Shown piece by piece: positions 37,798-48,244 of a DNA stretch of 64,000 nt. Made by a program: the position numbers and the translations under genes. The first letter of the stretch is position 1. Each line of letters starts with the position of its first letter. The DNA is from an uncultured Flavobacteriaceae bacterium (GTDB lineage Bacteria; Bacteroidota; Bacteroidia; Flavobacteriales; Flavobacteriaceae), in the NCBI GenBank assembly GCA_937929935.1, contig CALFUL010000004.1, positions 124,001 to 188,000 of the forward strand. Direction: 5' to 3'. The notes beneath the pieces were generated by a model. That model saw only the letters and a program-made list of their open reading frames with translations. It was not told the DNA's origin and did not search any database.

Positions 37798-39258
37798 ATG
37801 CTGCTACAAGAAATCAAAAATATTTATCATCAAGAATTAGCTATTTTATACGGTAAAGAAGAAGTGGCTAGTTTCTTTTATTTAGTAATTGAGCACTATT
37901 TGAAACTAGAACGATTTGTACTTGCGCTGCAGCCAGATTTAATTGTGTCAAAAGAAGAGGAGCAACCATTATTCGTTGCCCTTTCAAAGTTAAAATTACA
38001 AGAGCCTATTCAATATATTTTAGGAACTACCCATTTCATGGATATGTCTTTCAAAGTCAATGAACATGTTTTAATACCCAGACCAGAAACTGAAGAATTA
38101 GTACGCTGGGTATTAGCTAAAGTACAGCGTAAAAAAAACATCAAAATACTTGATATAGGCACAGGTAGTGGTTGTATTGCTATTGCGTTGGCCAAGAATA
38201 TTCCAAATGCTGAAGTTTTTGCGATAGATATTTCTGTAAATGCCATTCAGATTGCAAAAGAAAATGCAAAGGCTAACAAGGTAAGAGTGCGGTTCATACA
38301 TAAAGATATATTTGAACTTGAATTAAAAGAGCAATTTGATATTATAGTATCTAATCCGCCTTACGTTAGAAATAACGAAAAAGAAAAAATGCATGATAAT
38401 GTTTTAAAGTATGAACCGCATCAGGCTTTATTTGTACCAGATGATAATGCCTTAAAGTTTTATAAAACCATCGCCGCTTTTGCCAATCAAAATTTAGTGC
38501 CAAACGGAAGTCTATTTCTTGAAATAAATGAATTTTTAGCAGCCGAAACTGAAGCACTTTTGATTGAACATAATTTTTCGGAAATTGAACTTAGAAAAGA
38601 TTTGTTTGAGAAAGATAGAATGGTGTTGGCGAAGATTCCTTATACCTTAAAACAACAAAACAGTAGTATGAATAAACTAACAAGCATCGTCGTATTCTGC
38701 GGAAGTAGCGAAGGGGCGAACCCTCAATACGTGCAGCAAGGATATGCTTTAGGTAAAACCTTAGCCCAAAAGAAAATCACTTTAGTTTATGGTGGCACAA
38801 AAATTGGAATCATGGGCGCCGTAGCAAAAGGAGCCTTAGAGGATGACGGAAAAGTTATTGGTGTCATTCCTGATTTTTTAAAAATTCGTGAAGTTTTTCA
38901 TACGAATCTGACCGAGTTGATTGTAACACAAGACATGCATGAACGAAAATTGAAAATGCATGAGCTCTCTGATGGTATTATAATGCTTCCTGGTGGCTAT
39001 GGTACATTAGAAGAGTTTTTTGAAATGTTAACTTGGGGTCAATTAGGTTTGCATCAATACCCAATAGGGGTGTTAAATACAAACGGTTTTTATACTGAAC
39101 TTATGACCATGTTGGCCAAAATGGTGGATCAGGGTTTTGTGAAAAAAGAAAACTTTGATATGATTTTAGTTGATGCGTCTATTGATGACTTATTGTATAA
39201 AATGAATAATTACAAGCCCTTACCCGTACCAAAGTGGATTAAAAAAGAACAACTTTAA
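37798..39258 (+). CDS. prmC: PrmC release-factor glutamine methyltransferase fused to a LOG-family phosphoribohydrolase
   Basis: 486 residues in one open frame. Residues 1-290 are PrmC: helical N-terminus, EEPIQYILGTTHFMDMSFKV, VLIPRPETEELV, SAM loop ILDIGTGSGCIAIAL and the catalytic NPPY in IIVSNPPYVRNN. It methylates the Gln of the GGQ motif in release factors. From Met291 (ATG 38668) MNKLTSIVVFCGSSEGANP begins a LOG protein with YGGTKIGIMGAVAKGAL and LPGGYGTLEEFFE, the active motif of enzymes that cleave nucleoside monophosphates. The linker PYTLKQQNSS is short. LOG could also be made separately from the internal ATG. ligA follows 45 bases later. Confidence 0.88.
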   Translation: MLLQEIKNIYHQELAILYGKEEVASFFYLVIEHYLKLERFVLALQPDLIVSKEEEQPLFVALSKLKLQEPIQYILGTTHFMDMSFKVNEHVLIPRPETEELVRWVLAKVQRKKNIKILDIGTGSGCIAIALAKNIPNAEVFAIDISVNAIQIAKENAKANKVRVRFIHKDIFELELKEQFDIIVSNPPYVRNNEKEKMHDNVLKYEPHQALFVPDDNALKFYKTIAAFANQNLVPNGSLFLEINEFLAAETEALLIEHNFSEIELRKDLFEKDRMVLAKIPYTLKQQNSSMNKLTSIVVFCGSSEGANPQYVQQGYALGKTLAQKKITLVYGGTKIGIMGAVAKGALEDDGKVIGVIPDFLKIREVFHTNLTELIVTQDMHERKLKMHELSDGIIMLPGGYGTLEEFFEMLTWGQLGLHQYPIGVLNTNGFYTELMTMLAKMVDQGFVKKENFDMILVDASIDDLLYKMNNYKPLPVPKWIKKEQL

Positions 39259-39303
39259 TATGCCTCTTTTGATACCTAGATGTATAGTAGAATAAGATTT
39301 TAA

Positions 39304-41298
<1,995 letters not shown>

Positions 41299-41299
41299 T

Positions 41300-41662
41300 T
41301 TAACCAGCGTTTCTAAAAAAGTATATTGAATTTTCAAAATCGTAAATAGTATCGATGTCTCTCGAATTCTCTTTGGTATCAAAAAAAGTTGGAAACAATA
41401 TTTTATTGGGCACTATTATAAGAATACCATCTTTTTGATTTATCATTAAACTCCTTGATATTTTGTGTCTTTTATCAAATGGGTTATTGACTTGGACTAA
41501 TTGACTTAATTTAAACTTCTTCAAATTCAAACTAAAGTCCGAATTCTTTGTTCCAACCCAAATGTCATTTAAATTTTGGTCATTAATATTTGAAAGAGTC
41601 TCTTGTTGAGCAAATAAAAGACTTGTTAAAAGAAGACTAAATAAAGTTGCTGATAGTTTCAT
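41300..41662 (-). CDS. Small exported protein of unknown function
   Basis: 120 residues with a signal peptide (MKLSATLFSLLLTSLLFAQ). The mature part has many Asn, Asp and Lys residues and no motif I recognise; RSLMINQKDGILIIVPNKILFPTFF is the most hydrophobic part. It converges with ligA with only one base between the stop codons. The signal peptide is the main reason to believe it is a real gene. Confidence 0.5.
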   Translation of the reverse strand: MKLSATLFSLLLTSLLFAQQETLSNINDQNLNDIWVGTKNSDFSLNLKKFKLSQLVQVNNPFDKRHKISRSLMINQKDGILIIVPNKILFPTFFDTKENSRDIDTIYDFENSIYFFRNAG

Positions 41663-41740
41663 AATTAATGATTCACCCCTTAAAGATAATCATATCAAAA
41701 ACATCTATATTGTTCTTTAACAACAAATTACAAAAAGCCA

Positions 41741-41774
41741 TAAAAAAACCCTTCCAAATAAATGAAAGGGTTTT
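41741..41774 (-). terminator. Terminator after tRNA-Met
   Basis: AAAACCCTTCC and GAAAGGGTTTT pair around a short AT loop; the plus-strand A-run is the minus-strand T-run. It follows the tRNA 3' end by 2 bases. Confidence 0.85.
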
Positions 41775-41775
41775 G

Positions 41776-41849
41776 TAGCGAGAGTGAGACTTGAACTCAC
41801 GGCCTCCGGGTTATGAATCCGACGCTCTAACCAGCTGAGCTACCTCGCC
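41776..41849 (-). tRNA. tRNA-Met (CAT anticodon)
   Basis: 74 bases on the minus strand fold as a cloverleaf: acceptor GGCGAGG with TCTCGCT, D arm GCTC...GAGC with loop AGCTGGTTA, anticodon loop TTCATAA, variable loop, and T arm GTGAG-TTCAAGT-CTCAC. The discriminator is A and no CCA is encoded. The 31-39 pair is A-C. The anticodon CAT means elongator Met or, if modified to lysidine, Ile2; the anticodon stem lacks the three G-C pairs of initiators. It has its own promoter and terminator. Confidence 0.93.
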
Positions 41850-41870
41850 AAATCGCTTTTTTGGCGGCTG

Positions 41871-41901
41871 CAAATATAAAGGTTAATTATTTCTTCATCA
41901 A
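41871..41901 (-). promoter_or_regulatory. Promoter of tRNA-Met (TTG-N20-TATATTTG)
   Basis: On the minus strand TATATTTG (41878-41871) fits TAnnTTTG, and TTG at 41901-41899 is 20 bases upstream. The tRNA 5' end is 22 bases downstream of the -7 element. Confidence 0.65.
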
Positions 41902-41988
41902 CAATAGTCGATTAAAAATATTCTTACAGATTGATTTCTTTTATCATTTATAAATATATATATTGCTTTTATTAAACCTGACTATAGA

Positions 41989-42372
41989 ATGAGTGATAAA
42001 ATAAAATTTGAACAGGAGTTTGTGATACAATCATCGCCTAAAATGTTGTACCAATACCTGTCAACCCCATCTGGCTTATCTGAGTGGTTCGCTGATAACG
42101 TAAATTCACGTGGCGAAATATTTATTTTCATTTGGGATGGCGCCGAAGAGAATGCCAAATTGTTGAAAAGGAAAAGTGATGAATTTGTAAAATTTTCTTG
42201 GGAAGATAATGAAGATGATTCTTATTTTGAAATGCGAATCATTGTTGATGAGATTACCAAAGATGTTTCTTTATTCATAACTGATTTTGCAGAGGAAGAT
42301 GAGGTTGAAGAATCAAAAATGTTATGGAATAACCAAATTGGCGACCTAAAACAAGTTTTAGGATCCAAGTAA
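41989..42372 (+). CDS. START-like / Aha1-like SRPBCC domain protein
   Basis: 127 residues. The SRPBCC fold pattern is seen in FEQEFVIQSSPKMLYQYLSTPSGLSEWFADNV, GEIFIFIWDGAEENAKLL, DEFVKFSWEDNEDDSYFEMRIIVDEITKDVSLFITDFAEEDE and the closing helix MLWNNQIGDLKQVLG. The fold has a deep hydrophobic cavity for a lipid or protein partner; no catalytic residue is known. It is strongly acidic and lacks a signal peptide. A terminator follows 25 bases after the stop. Confidence 0.85.
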   Translation: MSDKIKFEQEFVIQSSPKMLYQYLSTPSGLSEWFADNVNSRGEIFIFIWDGAEENAKLLKRKSDEFVKFSWEDNEDDSYFEMRIIVDEITKDVSLFITDFAEEDEVEESKMLWNNQIGDLKQVLGSK

Positions 42373-42397
42373 AAATGTACACATTATAACTATCTTT

Positions 42398-42424
42398 AGC
42401 CCTGATTAAATCAGGGCTTTTTTT
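42398..42424 (+). terminator. Rho-independent terminator ending at the next start codon
   Basis: AGCCCTGA and TCAGGGCT pair around TTAAA and are followed by a seven-base T-run that reaches the ATG at 42425. It ends the START-like gene; for the next gene it would act as an attenuator. Confidence 0.88.
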
Positions 42425-43270
42425 ATGATTAATTTTAACGGAAAGTTACTTCAACAAAACTCAAATTTCTTAAACCAAGAGAATCGAGCCATTCGTTTTG
42501 GCGACTCACTTTTTGAAGAACTAAGAGTAGTTAATAACAAGATTATTTTCTGGGAAGACCATTATTTACGACTAATGGCTTCAATGCGTATTTTACGGAT
42601 GTCAATTCCGATGGAATTTACCATGGAGTTTCTTCAACAAGAAATTTTGAAAACCGTTGCTACGAATGATGAACATAAAAGCGGAAGTATTGTTCGTTTT
42701 GTAGTGTATAGAAATACAGGTGGCGATTTCTTACCTGAAACTAATGACATAACATATATCATTGAATGCAACCCACTTTCATCATCATTCTACTTGTTAA
42801 ATGAGAATCATTATGAAATTGAGTTATTCAAAGATTTTCTGGTTAACAATGACTTAACCGCAACCTTACAAACCAATAATAGTATCATTAGGGTGGTAGG
42901 AAGCGTTTACGCACAAGAAAATGGCTATCAGAATTGCCTGTTGCTAAATGCCTCTAAAATGGTAGTTGAAGCCTTAAACGGAACTATTTTTATGGTAAAT
43001 GGTAATGTGATCACCACACCTTCGCTCAAAGATGGTTGTTTAAACAGAATACTAAGAAAAAAAATAATTGCTATTTGTACCAAGATAGAAGGGTATGAAA
43101 TACACGAAAAAAGTATTTCTCCTTTTAACCTTCAAAAAGCTGATGAACTCTTTATTGTTCACGTGAAAAACGGAATTCAACCTGTAACCAAATACAGAAA
43201 GAAAATATTTGGTAATACGGTAGCTGCTGATATATTGGGTAAATTGAATGCTGCAGCAAAACTTTCTTAG
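42425..43270 (+). CDS. Class IV aminotransferase homologue lacking the PLP lysine
   Basis: 281 residues, fold type IV PLP family (branched-chain aminotransferase, PabC, D-alanine aminotransferase). Family features include INFNGKLLQQNSNFLNQENRAIRFGDSLFEELRV and the C-terminal FNLQKADELFIVHVKNGIQPV. At the position of the Schiff-base lysine, in the L-K-x-x-N stretch, it has LQTNN with Gln149 (codon CAA). The Glu of VVEALNGTIFMV is kept. Without the lysine normal transamination is unlikely, so it may be a binding protein or use another residue. The ATG directly follows a terminator T-run. Confidence 0.85.
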   Translation: MINFNGKLLQQNSNFLNQENRAIRFGDSLFEELRVVNNKIIFWEDHYLRLMASMRILRMSIPMEFTMEFLQQEILKTVATNDEHKSGSIVRFVVYRNTGGDFLPETNDITYIIECNPLSSSFYLLNENHYEIELFKDFLVNNDLTATLQTNNSIIRVVGSVYAQENGYQNCLLLNASKMVVEALNGTIFMVNGNVITTPSLKDGCLNRILRKKIIAICTKIEGYEIHEKSISPFNLQKADELFIVHVKNGIQPVTKYRKKIFGNTVAADILGKLNAAAKLS

Positions 43271-43827
43271 TTCAATTCAGGATTTTCGGGTGCATTTGAC
43301 CACAATAAATAATTGCCCCCTAATTCTTGCATTTTCTCTTTCCAAAAAGTAGTTTTTGATTCTTTGATAATTTTGTCTTTGTATTCATTCTCTACAAGAA
43401 TCCATGAATTTGAAGCTAATTCATTATCAAGTTGTTCAAATGACCAACCTGAATATCCTAAAAAGAAGCGAATGTCATCTTCCGTTATTTTTTCCTCATT
43501 AATTAAAGAAACAACATTTTCAAAATCGCCGCCCCAATAAACGCCATCAGCTATTTCAATGCTGTTGTCTATTAAATGTGGTATACTATGAATAAAATAA
43601 AGATTGTCTTGTTCAACAGGACCACCATTATATACAACCATAGGTATATTGATGTCTTGAATTAGTTCATTAATACCAAACGCTAAGGGTTTGTTGAGAA
43701 TGAAAGCCACTGAACCATTTGAGTTATGCTCAGCTAAGAGAAGCACGGATCGGTTAAATGAAATATCGCCTGTTAGGGCAGGTTCAGCAATTAGTAGTTT
43801 TCCTTTTTTTGGTAAGATGATGGCCAT
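43267..43827 (-). CDS. YqgE/AlgH-family protein
   Basis: 186 residues. Family features are KGKLLIAEPALTGDISFNRSVLLLAEHNSNGSVAFILNKPL at the N-terminus, VYNGGPVEQDNLYFIHS in the centre and FFLGYSGWSFEQLDNELASNSWILV later. Members are cytoplasmic and conserved in proteobacteria and Bacteroidota; the AlgH name comes from alginate regulation in Pseudomonas, but the molecular role is uncertain. It overlaps the aminotransferase homologue by 4 bases tail to tail. Confidence 0.93.
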   Translation of the reverse strand: MAIILPKKGKLLIAEPALTGDISFNRSVLLLAEHNSNGSVAFILNKPLAFGINELIQDINIPMVVYNGGPVEQDNLYFIHSIPHLIDNSIEIADGVYWGGDFENVVSLINEEKITEDDIRFFLGYSGWSFEQLDNELASNSWILVENEYKDKIIKESKTTFWKEKMQELGGNYLLWSNAPENPELN

Positions 43828-43870
43828 ACTCTAAGTTAGAGATAATTTTGTGAAACATCAAAAAACCATT

Positions 43871-43905
43871 TAAAATAAAAAAGCACCTGCCATTTGACAG
43901 ATGCT
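43871..43905 (-). terminator. Terminator after the HU gene
   Basis: On the minus strand AAGCATCTGTC and GGCAGGTGCTT pair (two G-T pairs) around a 4-base loop and end in a T-run. Confidence 0.85.
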
Positions 43906-43931
43906 TATTTATATTAGTTTGAGCTAACTAA

Positions 43932-44204
43932 TTAGTTTACTGCTTTACCTAAATCAGTACCAGCTTTAAACTTAACTACATTTTTAGCTGCAATTTGGAT
44001 AGTTTTTCCAGTTGAAGGGTTTCTTCCTTCTCTTGCGTTTCTTCTATTTACAGACCAAGATCCGAAACCTACTAAAGAAACTCTTCCACCTTTTTTAAGA
44101 GAACCTTCAACGTTTCCTAAAAAAGACTCTAAAGATTTCTTTGCTGCTGCTTTTGTGATGCCTGCATCTGCTGCCATTGCATCGATTAATTCTGTTTTGT
44201 TCAT
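43932..44204 (-). CDS. hup: HU-family DNA-binding protein
   Basis: 90 residues, exactly the HU size. MNKTELIDAMAADAGITKAAAKKSLESFL forms the helical dimer part; GRVSLVGFGSWSVNRRNAREGRNPSTGKTIQI is the beta arm with the RNPxTG tip proline that intercalates DNA, followed by FKAGTDLGKAVN. HU bends and compacts DNA as a dimer. It is a single gene with a promoter and a terminator of its own, as expected for a highly expressed protein. Confidence 0.97.
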   Translation of the reverse strand: MNKTELIDAMAADAGITKAAAKKSLESFLGNVEGSLKKGGRVSLVGFGSWSVNRRNAREGRNPSTGKTIQIAAKNVVKFKAGTDLGKAVN

Positions 44205-44249
44205 AATTTGAATATATTAATTGTTGTTAAAAAGTATTTAAACTCATAA

Positions 44250-44280
44250 CAAATTTATAAGCATTTAGACGTAACACAAG
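44250..44280 (-). promoter_or_regulatory. Promoter of the HU gene (CTTG-N19-TAAATTTG)
   Basis: On the minus strand TAAATTTG (44257-44250) fits TAnnTTTG, and TTG (44279-44277) lies exactly 19 bases upstream. The leader would be about 40 bases. Confidence 0.75.
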
Positions 44281-44380
44281 TAAAAGCGCTTGAAATACCC
44301 GTTTTTGTTGATAACTCAGGGTGTTTGTTGATAAAGTAGGTCATTTTAACAGTTTCTTGAAGCCCAATAAACATGGGACT

Positions 44381-45328
44381 TTAGCCCATTTTAGCCTTTT
44401 CTTCCAATTTTAGACCATTTAATACCTCAATAGTTTTCATTTTTCGCTTGCCTTGCAGCTGTATTTCTAGCAAGTTTATGAACCCATTTTGAACGGCAAC
44501 TTTCATTTCTTTTTTTGTAAAAATGATATCTCCGTTTTTAAATTCATGTTCAGTAAGCTCTTTACTTACCTTATATATTTTAACCAATGTTTTCGTGTCC
44601 TTATTATATAAGGTAGTCCATGAACCAGGGTAGGGGCTTAGACCTCGAATTTGATTGTAAATAGTATCAATAGATTTATTCCAATCAATTTCACAAGTTT
44701 CTTTATGAATTTTATAGGCTGATTTTAATTGGGTATGCTCTTTTTGTTTTTGGGTTGTTATTTCTTCTGTTGTAATTTGGTTGACAGTTTCAATCACTAG
44801 CGTGCTTCCTAGGTGCATTAATTTATCATGTAGGCTTCCGGCATCTTCATCATTCTCAATAGCTATTTTTTTCTGAAGGATGATTTCACCAGTATCAATT
44901 TTCTCATCAATAAAAAACGTGGTCACACCTGTTTCTTTTTCCCCATTAATCAATGCCCAATTAATTGGTGCCGCACCGCGGTAATTAGGAAGTAATGAAG
45001 CATGCAAGTTAAAGGTGCCAAATTCAGGCATTTTCCAAACGGCCTCAGGTAGCATTCTAAAAGCAACTACAATCTGTACATTGGCCTTTAGTGATTTGAG
45101 TTCTTCTAAAAAATCAACATTCTTTAAATTGGTAGGCTGTAGCACTTTTAAATCATTTTCAATGGCAAATGTTTTAACGGCTGATTGACGTAGCTTTTGA
45201 CCTCGACCAGCGGGTCTATCAGGTGCCGTAATCACACCAACCACTTTATATTTGGCTTCGAGTACAGCAGCCAAACTTGCCACGGCAAAATCAGGTGTAC
45301 CCATAAATACAATGCGTATATCTCTCAT
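44381..45328 (-). CDS. fmt: Methionyl-tRNA formyltransferase
   Basis: 315 residues. It formylates initiator Met-tRNA with 10-formyl-THF. Features are RIVFMGTPDFAVASL, the TAPDRPAGRGQKL loop that contacts tRNA, the active-site run FGTFNLHASLLPNYRGAAPINWAL (Asn, His), and TGVTTFFIDEKIDTGEII. The C-terminal beta barrel (about 205-315) includes GLSPYPGSWT. It overlaps the recQ stop by 4 bases, so it is coupled to the recQ gene. def, the usual partner, is not in the window. Confidence 0.96.
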   Translation of the reverse strand: MRDIRIVFMGTPDFAVASLAAVLEAKYKVVGVITAPDRPAGRGQKLRQSAVKTFAIENDLKVLQPTNLKNVDFLEELKSLKANVQIVVAFRMLPEAVWKMPEFGTFNLHASLLPNYRGAAPINWALINGEKETGVTTFFIDEKIDTGEIILQKKIAIENDEDAGSLHDKLMHLGSTLVIETVNQITTEEITTQKQKEHTQLKSAYKIHKETCEIDWNKSIDTIYNQIRGLSPYPGSWTTLYNKDTKTLVKIYKVSKELTEHEFKNGDIIFTKKEMKVAVQNGFINLLEIQLQGKRKMKTIEVLNGLKLEEKAKMG

Positions 45329-47220
45329 GTTAATTCATATTCATTTAAATCATTAATACGTACTTTCTCATCTTCAAGTAATTGCTGAATTACCTCTAGA
45401 ATTTCATTTTCTTTATATGATACTGCTGCGATTAATTCTCTTGATGATTTATTTCCTTTTTTTAATAACGTTAAAAGCGCTATTTCAATAGTTTCTTGAG
45501 GCGTAATACTATTGTTTTCTTGCATGCAAATATCACAAATTCCGCATTCTTCTTGAACTTGCTCACCAAAGTATTCTAAAATAACTTTATTTCTACAAAT
45601 GGTTTTATTCTTGACATACGCTAACATATCTTCAATTTTGTCTTTTTTTAGCTGGTGTCTTTCTTTAACTTTTTTGGCAAATATATTAATGGTAACATCA
45701 TCTTCTCTAGGTACTAAAAAAGTGATATCTAAATCATTATGCTTTGCTTCAAATTTGATGATTTCATCTTTTTGAAGTTGCTTTAAAACTTGTATAACCT
45801 TTGACTCTGAACTGTTTACCTTTTTTGCTATTAAAGCGAGATTTACTTTAGTTTCAAAATCAAAAATTCCGCCATAGGTTCTCAATACAGTTTGCGCAAT
45901 AGGTACTAAATTTTGATTTTTCTCAAAATAATTAAATAACTGATCTTTTGTTGTTAGAAATTGCACCGTTGATTTTCTAGAAAAATTTTCACTTAATGCA
46001 ATCACTGAATTTTGATCTAAAATTCGCAGCGCATTGTAGGTAAGCATTGCATTTAACTTATAGATAGAACAAAAGGCATCAAAATTATATTGAAATTTTT
46101 CTTCATGCCCAGCACCGTATGGTATTTGAAAGTAATTGTTCAGTTTATTGTATACCAATTTCAAATATGCCGTATCAGGTAAAACACTCAAAAATTGTTT
46201 TTTCAACCTATTAATATCAGCGGCATTTGTTAATAAAATTGCCTTAGCGGGTTGCCCATCTCTACCTGCGCGACCTGCTTCTTGAAAGTAATTTTCAATA
46301 CAATCAGGAATTTGATAGTGAACCACTAGTTCAACATCAGCTTTGTCAATACCCATGCCAAAGGCACTCGTGGCCACCATAATTTGTATGTTGTTATTGA
46401 GCCAAGATTGCAATTTTTTTTGTTTTTCAGCTTTTGAAATTCCGCCGTGAAAATAGGTTGCTGAGATTCCGTTTGCATTCATATATTGAGCAACTTCTTG
46501 TGTGAGTCTTCGGGTGCGAGCATACACAATAACACTCTTTTTAATAGTTGCGCAAAGAAGTTTTAGGCGATACCTTTTATCTTCTTCCCAATAAACCTGC
46601 AATGCAATGTTTTTTCTAGCAAAAGAATCTTTTACTATAAGCGGATTTATAAACTTGAGGCAATCAACAATATCTTTACTTACCTGTAAAGTTGCGGTTG
46701 CGGTTAAGGCGATTACGGGCGTTTCAGGTAAGAAAGATCGTAATTTAGCACAGGTTAAATATGCAGGTCTGAAATCATGACCCCATTGTGATATGCAATG
46801 CGCTTCATCAACCGCAATGAGGTTGACATTCATTTGTTGTATGCGCTGCTGTACTATTTCTTGTTGCAAACGCTCAGGTGAGAGGTACAAGAATTTATAA
46901 TTGCCAAACACGCAATTATCTAAAAGATCATTCACTTCTGAAGCAGGAATTCCGCCTGTCAATGCGATAGCTTTAATGCCTTTTTCTTTAAGGCTATCCA
47001 CTTGATTTTGAATGAGGGCAATTAAAGGGGAAACAACAATGCAAATTCCTTCTTTTACCATTGCTGGCACTTGAAAACAAACGGATTTTCCGCCACCAGT
47101 TGGCAATAAAGCTAACACATCTTTTTCTTCTAAAATCGCAGTGATAATGCGTTCTTGAGAACTTTTAAAATGTTGGTGCCCCCAGTATTTTAATAGGATG
47201 TCTTTTGGGGTCTGACTCAC
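45325..47220 (-). CDS. recQ: ATP-dependent DNA helicase RecQ
   Basis: 631 residues. Motif 0 YWGHQHFKSSQERII, Walker A LLPTGGGKSVCFQ, DEAH in VDEAHCISQWGHDFRPAY, ATATLQVSKDI, motif V SAFGMGIDKADV and motif VI QEAGRAGRDGQ are complete. The RQC zinc site is seen with CRNK and CGICDIC. The C-terminal end LLKKGNKSSRELIAAVSYKENEILEVIQQLL looks like a winged helix in place of the classical HRDC domain, common in Bacteroidota. It unwinds 3'-tailed DNA in recombination repair. It overlaps both neighbours by 4 bases. Confidence 0.95.
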   Translation of the reverse strand: MSQTPKDILLKYWGHQHFKSSQERIITAILEEKDVLALLPTGGGKSVCFQVPAMVKEGICIVVSPLIALIQNQVDSLKEKGIKAIALTGGIPASEVNDLLDNCVFGNYKFLYLSPERLQQEIVQQRIQQMNVNLIAVDEAHCISQWGHDFRPAYLTCAKLRSFLPETPVIALTATATLQVSKDIVDCLKFINPLIVKDSFARKNIALQVYWEEDKRYRLKLLCATIKKSVIVYARTRRLTQEVAQYMNANGISATYFHGGISKAEKQKKLQSWLNNNIQIMVATSAFGMGIDKADVELVVHYQIPDCIENYFQEAGRAGRDGQPAKAILLTNAADINRLKKQFLSVLPDTAYLKLVYNKLNNYFQIPYGAGHEEKFQYNFDAFCSIYKLNAMLTYNALRILDQNSVIALSENFSRKSTVQFLTTKDQLFNYFEKNQNLVPIAQTVLRTYGGIFDFETKVNLALIAKKVNSSESKVIQVLKQLQKDEIIKFEAKHNDLDITFLVPREDDVTINIFAKKVKERHQLKKDKIEDMLAYVKNKTICRNKVILEYFGEQVQEECGICDICMQENNSITPQETIEIALLTLLKKGNKSSRELIAAVSYKENEILEVIQQLLEDEKVRINDLNEYELT

Positions 47221-47783
47221 ATTGTGTCTTTTAAATAAGATTCTAAAAATGCAACGCGATTTTTGACTGATTCTTTCGGAACAAGAATGACCTCATACCC
47301 AAACTTCTCATATGTATGTACAAGACTGTTGTGCACTTTTAGGCCTTCTTCATAGGTTTCAAAACGTTCACTATCGCTTATAAAAATATCAGTCCATGGG
47401 GGCATGATAAAAACAGCATCATACTTAGTGTCTTCTGCATGTGCTATAAAGTCTTGACTGTATTCTTGATCAAAGCAATACATATAAGCGAGCACATCAT
47501 GAACACCGCGATCAAAGAAAACTAATGCTTTATTAGAATTCAATGCCGTCTGGTATTGCATTAATCGTGCATCAAGCACTTTTTGATTAAAGGCCATGGG
47601 GTCTTCAACAGAAACAATGGGGTTGGTTTTGAAATCTTTTAAATCGTTTTTTTCTTGTTCTATTGATGTGAAACTTCTAATCACTTCATGAAGACATGAA
47701 TGCCCTTTTTTTTCTAGCGCATTAATGACCGATGTTTTTCCGGTACTGGGGCCACCAGTGATGACAATTTTTTTGGTATTCAA
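47217..47783 (-). CDS. AAA-type P-loop ATPase/kinase of the AAA_28 (NadR-like) family
   Basis: 188 residues. The Walker A motif is GGPSTGKTSVINALEKKGH near residues 9-17 and the late FFDRGVHDVLAYMYCF holds the conserved Asp-Arg. The architecture fits small nucleotide kinase-like proteins similar to the kinase half of NadR and the AAA_28 group. Substrate is unknown. It overlaps recQ by 4 bases and would be the first gene of the run AAA-recQ-fmt. Confidence 0.8.
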   Translation of the reverse strand: MNTKKIVITGGPSTGKTSVINALEKKGHSCLHEVIRSFTSIEQEKNDLKDFKTNPIVSVEDPMAFNQKVLDARLMQYQTALNSNKALVFFDRGVHDVLAYMYCFDQEYSQDFIAHAEDTKYDAVFIMPPWTDIFISDSERFETYEEGLKVHNSLVHTYEKFGYEVILVPKESVKNRVAFLESYLKDTM

Positions 47784-47847
47784 AGTGTATCCTTATAGGC
47801 ACAAAAGTAAACAAACACTGAGGATAAAAAAATCAATACTGAAGTCA

Positions 47848-47855
47848 TATCTTTG
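47848..47855 (+). promoter_or_regulatory. Candidate -7 element for the DUF493 gene
   Basis: TATCTTTG matches TAnnTTTG, 17 bases before the ATG at 47873. No -33 TTG was seen. Confidence 0.4.
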
Positions 47856-47872
47856 CTAAAAATTTTGCTTTT

Positions 47873-48160
47873 ATGAACGCAAACAAATCCGAAGAATTTT
47901 ATAAAAAATTAAAAGGTCAGCTTTTAGATACCTCAAAATGGCCGTCAGATTATCTTTATAAATTTATAGTACCTACGGATGAGAATAAAATAAAAGCGAT
48001 AGAAGAAATCTTCAATAATACGGGCGCTGTAGTAGAAACACGTCAATCAAAAAAGGGAACCTATACCAGTATTTCAGTTACGGTAAACTTAAAAAACCCC
48101 GATGCAGTTATTGAAAAATACAAAGCCGTGGGTCTTATTGAAGGTGTAATCGCTTTATAA
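47873..48160 (+). CDS. DUF493 (YbeD-like) protein
   Basis: 95 residues, the usual size of the family. The ferredoxin-like alpha-beta fold is suggested by WPSDYLYKFIVPTDENKIKAIEEIF, VVETRQSKKGTYTSISVTVNLKNPDAVIEKYKAVGLIEGVIAL. It resembles an ACT/ferredoxin-like regulatory domain and is cytoplasmic. YbeD of E. coli lies near lipoate genes; here the neighbours give no such hint. Function unknown. Confidence 0.85.
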   Translation: MNANKSEEFYKKLKGQLLDTSKWPSDYLYKFIVPTDENKIKAIEEIFNNTGAVVETRQSKKGTYTSISVTVNLKNPDAVIEKYKAVGLIEGVIAL

Positions 48161-48176
48161 AATAGTTATTGTGGCA

Positions 48177-48184
48177 TAATTTTG
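48177..48184 (+). promoter_or_regulatory. Candidate -7 element for the DUF4290-murA operon
   Basis: TAATTTTG fits TAnnTTTG about 60 bases before the DUF4290 start. The -33 motif is unclear. Confidence 0.35.
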
Positions 48185-48244
48185 CTAATTTGCCAGCGTT
48201 ATAAGAACACTTCCTTTCATTTAGATACCTAACATTTTTTTACT

